DNA of 64,000 nt. Source: an uncultured Thalassolituus sp. (GTDB taxonomy: Bacteria > Pseudomonadota > Gammaproteobacteria > Pseudomonadales > Oceanobacteraceae). The stretch spans positions 30,036-94,035 of the forward strand of contig NZ_CATMFB010000015.1 in the NCBI RefSeq assembly GCF_950066645.1, given 5' to 3'. The position numbers were made by a program, and so were the translations under genes. Numbering within the stretch: the first letter of the stretch is position 1; each line of letters opens with the position of its first letter. Under the pieces are notes generated by a model. It did not search any database, was not told the DNA's origin, and worked only from the letters and a program-made list of their open reading frames with translations. Positions 28,184 to 35,568 of the stretch are shown here, piece by piece.

Positions 28184-29329
28184 TCAGAGATAACTGAGAA
28201 GTTTGATGTTCGATTTCCTTTTGATGCGAGCGAAGCTTTTGGTTGGCCAATAAAGAGCAATTGCCAGTATTGCTGCAATCAGCCAGATCCAACCTATATG
28301 ATTGACACCAAATAATTCACCATGGTTTGGCTCCATAAATAAATGCAGAGTACTGTTTATCAGAAGCAGTGCATACAGGTGAAGAAGATAGAAAAACATA
28401 GGCGCAGCCCCGAAGCCAGTCAGAACTGCAATCAGCCTCTGACGTTTACTTATTAGATCTGATTCGGCTAGCCTCAGCACAAGAAACATCCCACCGAGGG
28501 TTATCAGCAGGAACGCCAGAGAAGGCGGGTACTTGGTCAGGTTGAACAGGTCCATTAAGTTCAATAGCAGGCTGCCTTGTAGTTGCCAGGCACTTGGCTC
28601 TCCATAGATGTTCAGCCCGCGTAGTACGGCAAACAATACCAGGCTGAAAAGACCTAAGCGTAAGAACGCCGTTTTTCTCTCTTTACTGGTGACTGTGCTG
28701 CAAAACAGCGGACCTGTGCAGAACCCGAGCAGAATGACACCAATCCAGGGCAGTACCGGATAGCTGACTTTCAGGTTGATCACATCGGAGGTAATCAGAA
28801 AGCCGCGATCATGGAGGATAGTCCATATAGGATAGAGGCTGTCGTCGGTTGCAAAGCCTATTGGCGTCAGCAGATTATGTCCGAAGACAATCACTAATCC
28901 CAACGTCAGAAGAAGAGTGAATGGTAGTCGATGCAGTAACCCAAGAACGATCATGCATAGTCCAATGGCCCAGATAACCTGCAACCAGATCGTGTGGTAG
29001 GTTCCCATCCAGGAAAATGTGACTAACGTAAGTTCCAGCAGAATTAAAAACAGGCCTCGCTTAATCAGAAACCCTGAGAGGTTTCGTCCGGTACTGGCGT
29101 ATAGCCATGCAGATACGCCGGTCAGGAAGACGAACGCCGGCGCACAGAAGTGCGCGGCAAAGCGGCTGAAAAAGAGTCCAGCGCTGGTGGTATCAATATC
29201 CATAGGATCGCTGACCTGCATGTGGAGAAAAAAACGCTCCCTTACATGGTCAACTAACATGATCAGCATGACGAGGCCACGCATCAGGTCGATACTGTTA
29301 ATTCGTTGGCTTAGCTTTTCAGTCATCAT
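28184..29329 (-). CDS. DUF1624/HGSNAT-like integral membrane acyltransferase
   Basis: 381 residues with about ten membrane helices. The N-terminus RINSIDLMRGLVMLIMLVDHVRE (in part) is the characteristic start of heparan-alpha-glucosaminide N-acetyltransferase-like (DUF1624) proteins, with the conserved Asp-x-x-Arg-Gly and His; AHFCAPAFVFLTGVSAWLY follows. Such proteins are thought to move an acyl group across the inner membrane. The gene starts 5 nt after the receptor stop on the same strand, so the two are almost surely co-transcribed. Whether it modifies a metallophore, a surface glycan or something else is unknown. Confidence 0.85.
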   Translation of the reverse strand: MMTEKLSQRINSIDLMRGLVMLIMLVDHVRERFFLHMQVSDPMDIDTTSAGLFFSRFAAHFCAPAFVFLTGVSAWLYASTGRNLSGFLIKRGLFLILLELTLVTFSWMGTYHTIWLQVIWAIGLCMIVLGLLHRLPFTLLLTLGLVIVFGHNLLTPIGFATDDSLYPIWTILHDRGFLITSDVINLKVSYPVLPWIGVILLGFCTGPLFCSTVTSKERKTAFLRLGLFSLVLFAVLRGLNIYGEPSAWQLQGSLLLNLMDLFNLTKYPPSLAFLLITLGGMFLVLRLAESDLISKRQRLIAVLTGFGAAPMFFYLLHLYALLLINSTLHLFMEPNHGELFGVNHIGWIWLIAAILAIALYWPTKSFARIKRKSNIKLLSYL

Positions 29330-29334
29330 TGTGT

Positions 29335-31434
29335 TTAAAAATCATAAGTAACAGATGCGCGATAGGTGCGCGGGGCACCTGGCTGTGTCCACAGTGCAGA
29401 GTAGCTATTATCTACCCAAAAGGTATCCGTGAGGTTAGTTACTGATGCTGAGACGCTCAGGTCTGACACGACCTCGATACTGGCATTGAGGTCGATCAAC
29501 CAGTGTTCAGGTAATACATATTCCGGATCGACAGTGTCGCCTGAACGCTCACCCACATAATTTACAGTGACGCCTGCGCTACCCGGTAATCGGCCGAAGT
29601 TAAGGTATTGACGCAGCATCAGGTTGGCACTGTGTTCAGGAATATTCACCAGGCGGCTGCCCGCAGGAATTTCGACACCCCAGTCCGGATTGACAGCACT
29701 GTTGCTGGTGCGACTGTCGAGCCAAGTGTAGCTGAACCTTAAAAAAGTTGCCGGTGTCAGCTGGCCGCTGGTTTCGAACTCAATGCCGTCGCTTTCAGCT
29801 TCACCCAATTGCGTTGAGAAACCCGCGTTTACCGGATCGGCGGTAAGAATATTTGATTTAACGGATTCAAAATAGGCGACGGATGTCAGCCAGCTCGCAC
29901 GGGAATGACGCAGGCCAATCTCATTCGACCGGCTACGTTCGGGGTCAAAACCATTACCTTCTGCATCGCTGCCGGTTAATGGCAGAAATCCGCGCGAGTG
30001 ACTGACGTAGGCCGTGAATTCGTTGTTCATGTCATACGTGATACCAATGCGTGGGCTGGTGACGTTGCCGCTGTCGGATTGAGGAGTGCCGTACACGCGT
30101 TCGTGCAGAGACTGCCAGTAGTGATCAAAGCGTGCTCCCAGTAATAAGCGGAAGTCATCCGTGATATGCATCAGATCCTGTAAATAAAAACCGTAGCCAT
30201 GTTGTAACTCGTGATTTTCATTTAGCGGACTTGTTTCAGGTTGCTCCTGTCCGTACACAGGATCATAAATATCAATTGTGTAGGTACCGTTGCCACCCCG
30301 GTAGCGCTCAAGATTCTGATCAAGGCGGTAACGGTAGCCGTCGGCGCCGAAGAGCAGATTATGTTCAATACTGGCAGTGTTCACTGTGCCACTCAGTTCA
30401 CCACGGAAAGAGTGATCAGCGGTCTGATAGTCGCGAAGACGGCGCTGACGGGTCAGAGTTTCTCCGTCGTCGTAAAGGGACTGACGCGAGGGTGACAGCT
30501 CGGTATCAGAGGAATAACCATCGAGCCATGAGCGACGGTTGCTATAGCCCAGAGACATGCGCCATTCGTCGCTTAGTCGTTGATCGAGACTGAGTTGATG
30601 ACCGATGGCCATCACTTCGGTGGCGCCATCGTTGGGTTCACCCAGGTAGCGTGAGCGGGGAACAGTATCGAAGTTATTATCAAGCACGACAATGCCGCGG
30701 TCGAACAGTTGCTCGTGATTCAGGTACTCGCCTTCATAGAGGACTTTTGTATCGTCACTGGGTGTAAATAACAGAGAGGGATTAAGTACTTTGCGGCGTT
30801 GAAAAACTTCATCACGAAAACTGTCGCTGTCCTGCAACGCGCCAGTCACCCGAAATGCCAGTGCATCATTAATGCTGCGCGTGTAATCCCCCTCCATACG
30901 CTTGTGGTTATATGAACCGCCTTCCAGAGTGATGCTGCCTGCCGGGAGGAACTGGGGCTTTTTAGTGATAATGTTTATCGTGCCACCGGGCTCTCCCCGA
31001 CCGTATAATGCCGACCCCGGCCCTTTCTGAATCTCGATGTAATCAATGGCCGAGATATCACGACGCCCACTGAAACCTCGGCCACCACTGAAGCCATTAA
31101 TCAGATAACCAGACGGCATATTTTCATTGCCGGGGAAGCCTCGCACCGCAAAACTATCCCAAAGACCACCAAGGCTATTCTGCGGAGCTACCGACGGAGA
31201 AAGCGATAAAGCAGAATGCAGATCATTGATTGGGCCTTCCAGTAACGTGCTGTCTAACACGTCCGTTGATTGCGGAATCTCTTCAGGCGCGACGTTCCCC
31301 CGATAAGCCTGTTGATATTCGACTGTGACTGTTTCCAGTGTGGTTTCTGAACTGTTAGCGATGCCGGTTGAAACCAGCAATGAGATCACAAGTAAACGCT
31401 TTGGGGCTTTTGGTACTGGGGATAATGGACTCAC
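29335..31434 (-). CDS. TonB-dependent siderophore-type outer-membrane receptor
   Basis: 699 residues. A hydrophobic signal segment (LLVISLLVSTGIANS) is followed by a short TonB-box region (LETVTVEYQQ), a plug domain (residues about 45-160, with DSFAVRGFPGNENMPSGYLI, IEIQKGPGSALYGRGEPGGT and INIITKKP) and a 22-strand barrel ending in VTYDF with the terminal Phe needed for assembly. No N-terminal signalling domain, so it is not a transducer of the FpvA/FecA kind. The plug pattern is that of ferric-siderophore/metallophore receptors. Start is GTG 31434; no in-frame ATG is available. A Zur-like site 24 nt upstream suggests zinc control, so the cargo may be a zinc chelate. Confidence 0.93.
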   Translation of the reverse strand: MSPLSPVPKAPKRLLVISLLVSTGIANSSETTLETVTVEYQQAYRGNVAPEEIPQSTDVLDSTLLEGPINDLHSALSLSPSVAPQNSLGGLWDSFAVRGFPGNENMPSGYLINGFSGGRGFSGRRDISAIDYIEIQKGPGSALYGRGEPGGTINIITKKPQFLPAGSITLEGGSYNHKRMEGDYTRSINDALAFRVTGALQDSDSFRDEVFQRRKVLNPSLLFTPSDDTKVLYEGEYLNHEQLFDRGIVVLDNNFDTVPRSRYLGEPNDGATEVMAIGHQLSLDQRLSDEWRMSLGYSNRRSWLDGYSSDTELSPSRQSLYDDGETLTRQRRLRDYQTADHSFRGELSGTVNTASIEHNLLFGADGYRYRLDQNLERYRGGNGTYTIDIYDPVYGQEQPETSPLNENHELQHGYGFYLQDLMHITDDFRLLLGARFDHYWQSLHERVYGTPQSDSGNVTSPRIGITYDMNNEFTAYVSHSRGFLPLTGSDAEGNGFDPERSRSNEIGLRHSRASWLTSVAYFESVKSNILTADPVNAGFSTQLGEAESDGIEFETSGQLTPATFLRFSYTWLDSRTSNSAVNPDWGVEIPAGSRLVNIPEHSANLMLRQYLNFGRLPGSAGVTVNYVGERSGDTVDPEYVLPEHWLIDLNASIEVVSDLSVSASVTNLTDTFWVDNSYSALWTQPGAPRTYRASVTYDF

Positions 31435-31457
31435 GCGATGTGGCTCTGTTGGTTAAT

Positions 31458-31480
31458 GATATGTTATAAGATAACATTTA
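31458..31480. promoter_or_regulatory. Zur-box-like operator upstream of the TonB receptor
   Basis: The core ATGTTAT-AAG-ATAACAT (31461-31477) is a perfect 7-3-7 inverted repeat. Read as TGTTATA-A-GATAACA it differs from the gammaproteobacterial Zur consensus arms TGTTATA-N-TATAACA at one base, and flanking G/A and TTT also agree. The Fur consensus fits clearly worse. It lies 24-46 nt before the receptor GTG, where a bound repressor would block the promoter, and 79 nt before topB on the other strand. Confidence 0.68.
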
Positions 31481-31558
31481 ATGTGGGAAGATCATAGTTG
31501 TTAAGAAAGACAGCGCTTTATTATGCTATGCCGACCTCGACTCAGTCTTTAGATACCG

Positions 31559-33469
31559 ATGCGCCTCTTTATCGCCGAAAAACCCAGCCTTGCCCGCGCG
31601 ATTGCTGAAGTACTCCCGCGCCCTCATACGAAAGAAGACGGATGCATTCGTGCCGCCAGTGGCGACGTCGTCAGCTGGTGTATAGGGCACCTGTTAGAGC
31701 AGGCGGAACCCGAGGCTTATGATGCTGCTTTCAGGCAGTGGCGCCTTGAACACCTGCCCATCATTCCGCAGGAGTGGCAGCTCGTTCCTAAGTCTAAAAC
31801 CCGCAAGCAGCTGACTGTGCTGCGTAAATTAATCAAAGAAGCGGACGAGCTGGTACATGCAGGAGATCCGGATCGCGAAGGCCAGCTTCTGGTCGATGAG
31901 GTGATTGCCTATCTGAAAACCCCGAAGACAAAGCGTCGCAGCGCAAAACGCCTCCTGATCAGTGATCTTAATCCGGAAGCTGTGTCGCGGTCGCTCGGTA
32001 ACCTGCGGAATAACAGTGAGTTTATACCTCTGTCTGTGTCAGCGCTGGCCCGCAGCCGGGCTGACTGGCTATATGGTATTAACCTGACGCGTGCATGGAC
32101 GATCAAAGGGCAGCAGGCTGGTAACCGGGGTGTTCTGTCGGTTGGGCGGGTACAGACCCCGGTACTGGGATTGGTGGTCCGTCGGGACCAGGAAATCCAC
32201 GACTTCGTCAGCAAACCGTTTTATAACGTCCGCGCTGCTATTCATCTGACGGCTCAACATCCCCTGGACTTTTACGCCCACTGGCAGCCGAGTGAAGCCT
32301 GTCGGCCACACCAGGATGATGAAGGTAGGGTGCTGAACCCTAAACTTGCTGAGAATGTAGTGGAACGAATACGTAATCAACCGGCTCAGGTGAGTAAATT
32401 TGAGAAAAAGCCAGGCAAGCAGGCTGCACCGCTTCCCTACAATCTTTCATCCCTTCAGATTGACGCGGCTAAGGCATATGGAATGGCGGCTAAATCCGTT
32501 CTGGATACCTGCCAGAGCCTTTATGAAAAGCATCAGTTAATCACCTATCCACGCTCAGACTGCAGGTATTTACCGGTAGCGCATCACAAGGAAATGTCGG
32601 ATATCTCTGAGGCAATTAAATCGGCGATTTCTGATGCCGGTAAAATGTTAGAGCATACCGATAAATCGAGAAAATCTGCAGCGTTCAACGACAAGAAAGT
32701 CGGAGCGCACCATGCAATTATTCCAACATCCAGAAAGCTTCGCGGTAATTTAAATGAAGCAGAAAAGAAAATTTACCGGCTGATTTCCCGGCAATATTTA
32801 ATGCAATTCTGTGAGGCGTATCGATACTCTGATACGCGCATTGACCTGGAAATCGCTGGTGGTCTTTTCAGTGCGCGCGAGCGTATAACAGTAACTGAGG
32901 GCTGGAAGGCATTGATGCCTGCACGCGAAAAGAGCTCACCACCATTACCTGATCTGGTTGAGGGGCAGACATTATGGAGCGGAGAACCTCAGCTTGATGA
33001 GAAACACACCGAGCCACCAAAGCACTATACCGATGCGACCTTGCTTGCTGCCATGACCGGTATTGCCCGATATGTTAAAGATCCGGAGTTACGTAAGGTG
33101 CTGAAAGATACTGATGGCCTCGGAACCGAAGCAACGCGGGCAGGTATTGTGGAACTTCTTTTCAAACGTCGTTTTCTACAGCGCGTTGGTAAGCAGATAC
33201 AGGCGACGGATACTGGCCGGCAGTTAATAGCAGTACTTCCGGACGAGTCCACTCAACCCGATATGACGGCGCAATGGGAACAGGCGCTGGAGCAGATGTC
33301 GGAAGCTCAGATCAGTTATGAGGCCTTTATGGCGCAGTTGAATGCGCGTTTGCACCAGCTGATATCTGGCGTTCATGCGTCAGCGATGCCCGCTTTGGTT
33401 AGTTCGGAGCCAGGGAAGAATAAATCATCGGGCAAGCGCTTCAGGAAGAAGAAGCGGATGAGCAGTTAA
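31559..33469 (+). CDS. topB: DNA topoisomerase III
   Basis: 636 residues (E. coli TopB 653). Type IA topoisomerase: Toprim domain with MRLFIAEKPSLARAIAEVLP (acidic Glu7) and HAGDPDREGQLLVDEV (Asp103, Asp105, Glu107); catalytic Tyr330 in LITYPRSDCRYL, one or two residues from E. coli Tyr328; and VGAHHAIIPT. The C-terminus ends in a basic tail (GKRFRKKKRM). Decatenates single-stranded junctions during replication. No clear ribosome site before the ATG. Divergent from the TonB receptor, with the Zur-like site between them. Confidence 0.97.
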   Translation: MRLFIAEKPSLARAIAEVLPRPHTKEDGCIRAASGDVVSWCIGHLLEQAEPEAYDAAFRQWRLEHLPIIPQEWQLVPKSKTRKQLTVLRKLIKEADELVHAGDPDREGQLLVDEVIAYLKTPKTKRRSAKRLLISDLNPEAVSRSLGNLRNNSEFIPLSVSALARSRADWLYGINLTRAWTIKGQQAGNRGVLSVGRVQTPVLGLVVRRDQEIHDFVSKPFYNVRAAIHLTAQHPLDFYAHWQPSEACRPHQDDEGRVLNPKLAENVVERIRNQPAQVSKFEKKPGKQAAPLPYNLSSLQIDAAKAYGMAAKSVLDTCQSLYEKHQLITYPRSDCRYLPVAHHKEMSDISEAIKSAISDAGKMLEHTDKSRKSAAFNDKKVGAHHAIIPTSRKLRGNLNEAEKKIYRLISRQYLMQFCEAYRYSDTRIDLEIAGGLFSARERITVTEGWKALMPAREKSSPPLPDLVEGQTLWSGEPQLDEKHTEPPKHYTDATLLAAMTGIARYVKDPELRKVLKDTDGLGTEATRAGIVELLFKRRFLQRVGKQIQATDTGRQLIAVLPDESTQPDMTAQWEQALEQMSEAQISYEAFMAQLNARLHQLISGVHASAMPALVSSEPGKNKSSGKRFRKKKRMSS

Positions 33470-33642
33470 CAGGATCACAGCATCATTGACGGTGCTACCG
33501 GACAGCGATGTATTTTAGCTAACCACTGTAAGTCGTAGGCTATTTTCTGACCGAAACTCTTCTTTGACCGTCGTGATTTATGACTGTATGTCGGCATGTT
33601 TCGTGAGAAACTACGTAAAATCTTAGTACAAAGGATGTTGTT

Positions 33643-34470
33643 GTGTCATACATGCGTATCGCTCCCATGGTTGTAAGTACTCTGTTAGTTGCATGTGGAG
33701 GGGAAAGCGGAAGTTCATCCGTTCCCACCCTGGATTTCACCTTCAGTGAGGGGGTTCGTGGCGCCGAAACCGCGCCAGAGATATCCTCTTCTGCCTTTAT
33801 GGATTCTATGAGCCTGGTACTGAATACCCGGTACACAGGCTCATTACCTTCTGCAAGCATACTGAATGCAGAATATGCTTCAGAATCCGCAGGTGATGTT
33901 ATGTTCTTACTGGCGTCATCAGATTATTTTCAGGCTATTGATCTTAAAGTTAATACTGAGTCGCTGACTCTGACTGGCAACTCCCCCTATGGGACGGAAA
34001 TCTTATTCAGTGAGGCAGCACTGGATGAAATATTCACGATCAGCATTCAGTCTTATGATCCGGAAGATAGTGAATTTTCATTGTTAATTACCCAGCCAAA
34101 CCGGGAGTCGGCAGGTCTCGGAGCTAATGAATATCTTGTAAAACTGGAAGGCCTTCTGGTAGTGATGTGTGATGGAACTATCATCGGTTCCGGGCCAGAG
34201 GCTAGCCAGTTGATTGTTAACTGGACGGAAGGTTACGTTCTGACAGAAGAGCAAAGGAAAATTAATTTCTCTGAGGTTGAGGACATGTTGTTCGCAGCAG
34301 AGACTAAGGTAGACCGGGGAGATTACGATGAGGGAATTTCTGTCGTTCTGGATGTAGATCCTGTCACCGGTAGTGTCAGTGGAAGTGTCACCAGCACTAT
34401 GGATTTCGACAATGCTGGAGTAGACCAGTGTGTTGCTTATAATAGTGTGGAAGGGCAGGTGGTGCTTTAA
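33643..34470 (+). CDS. Predicted lipoprotein of unknown function
   Basis: 275 residues starting at GTG 33643, with AAGGA 7 nt upstream. A short signal peptide ends in the lipobox LLVAC followed by GGESGSSS, so lipidation at the Cys and release past the inner membrane are expected. The rest is acidic, rich in Ser, Glu and beta-prone stretches, with no recognised domain. Only two further Cys (VVMCDG, DQCVAYNS) occur and could form a disulphide. By eye it is more AT-rich than its neighbours, suggesting a recent or lineage-specific gene. It stands alone between topB and a bidirectional terminator. Confidence 0.8.
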   Translation: MSYMRIAPMVVSTLLVACGGESGSSSVPTLDFTFSEGVRGAETAPEISSSAFMDSMSLVLNTRYTGSLPSASILNAEYASESAGDVMFLLASSDYFQAIDLKVNTESLTLTGNSPYGTEILFSEAALDEIFTISIQSYDPEDSEFSLLITQPNRESAGLGANEYLVKLEGLLVVMCDGTIIGSGPEASQLIVNWTEGYVLTEEQRKINFSEVEDMLFAAETKVDRGDYDEGISVVLDVDPVTGSVSGSVTSTMDFDNAGVDQCVAYNSVEGQVVL

Positions 34471-34527
34471 CACCGGAGAAGCCTGCGCTGGTTACTGTAA
34501 ATGATGAATTCTTAATTCATATCCAAT

Positions 34528-34554
34528 AAAAAACCCCGGATATCCGGGGTTTTT
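34528..34554. terminator. Bidirectional rho-independent terminator
   Basis: A perfect palindrome AAAACCCCGGAT/ATCCGGGGTTTT with A-tract on one side and T-tract on the other, lying between the convergent lipoprotein and ilvE genes. It can end transcription from both strands. Confidence 0.93.
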
Positions 34555-34592
34555 GCTTTAGCGAACAGCAGGTTGTTTCTGCTCTGATGCTT

Positions 34593-35522
34593 TTACTTAC
34601 AAAGCGTCAGCCATTCAGCGTTGAACGGGTTCTTACCTGTCACTGTATCAAAATACATAGTCTGCAGTTTTTCAGTGACTGGGCCGCGGCGACCTTCACC
34701 AATTTTACGGCCATCCAGTGACTGGATTGGCAGTACTTCTGCTGCGGTACCGGTGAAGAAAGCTTCGTCAGCGACGTAGACTTCGTCACGGGTAATGCGT
34801 TTTTCACGTACTTCATAACCCAGAGACTGAGCCATTTCGATGATGGTCTTACGGGTAATACCATCCAGGCATGAGGTCAGTTCCGGTGTGTAGATAATAC
34901 CATCACGAACCAGGAAGAAGTTCTCGCCCGAGCCTTCAGCCACATAACCTTCGTTATCCAGAAGCAGGGCTTCTTCACAACCGCTGTCGATCGCTTCACG
35001 CAGAGCCAGCATTGAGTTGATGTAGTTGCCGTTCGCCTTCGCTTTACACATGGTGATGTTCACGTGGTGGCGGGTGTAGCTTGAGGTGCGGATTTTAATG
35101 CCCTGAGTTTTGGCTTCTTCACCCATGTAAGCCGGCCATTCCCAGGCGGCAACCATGACGTGCACTTTCAGGTTGTCGGCACGCAGGCCCATCCCTTCAG
35201 AGCCAAAAAAGGCCATCGGACGGATGTAAGCGCTGTTGAGGCCATTTTCACGCACGGCAGCACGTTGTGCTTCGTTCAGTTCTTCTTTGCTGAAGGGCAG
35301 CTGCATATTCAGGATGTGGGCGGAGCGGAACAGGCGGTCGGTATGTTCCCGCAGACGGAAGATAGCCGCGCCCTGATCTGTTTCATAAGCCCGCACACCT
35401 TCAAAGACGCCCATGCCGTAGTGCAGGGTATGAGTCAGTACATGTACTTTGGCTTCGCGCCAGTCAACCAACTCTCCGTCAAGCCAGATCAGACCATCGC
35501 GGTCGGACATGGAAGGTAGCAT
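34593..35522 (-). CDS. ilvE: Branched-chain amino acid aminotransferase
   Basis: 309 residues, class IV PLP enzyme that makes leucine, isoleucine and valine from their keto acids. Seen: LTHTLHYGMGVFEGVRAYET, YIRPMAFFGSEGMGL, the PLP-lysine region MCKAKANGNYINSMLA, EGSGENFFLVRDG, LDGITRKTI and FFTGTAAEVLPIQSLDGR, all IlvE signatures. Two in-frame ATGs (35522 and 35510) are possible; the first has GAGG upstream. It lies 46 nt after glnE on the same strand, an arrangement shared with Pseudomonas. Confidence 0.97.
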   Translation of the reverse strand: MLPSMSDRDGLIWLDGELVDWREAKVHVLTHTLHYGMGVFEGVRAYETDQGAAIFRLREHTDRLFRSAHILNMQLPFSKEELNEAQRAAVRENGLNSAYIRPMAFFGSEGMGLRADNLKVHVMVAAWEWPAYMGEEAKTQGIKIRTSSYTRHHVNITMCKAKANGNYINSMLALREAIDSGCEEALLLDNEGYVAEGSGENFFLVRDGIIYTPELTSCLDGITRKTIIEMAQSLGYEVREKRITRDEVYVADEAFFTGTAAEVLPIQSLDGRKIGEGRRGPVTEKLQTMYFDTVTGKNPFNAEWLTLCK

Positions 35523-35568
35523 AAGGACCTCACTCTAAATGATGTAATTCAGTAAAATTGTTGGCCTG

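Noticed and set aside
31458..31480. Fur box for the TonB receptor
   Set aside because: The arms GTTAT/ATAAC match the Zur pattern far better than GATAATGATAATCATTATC; iron control is not excluded experimentally.
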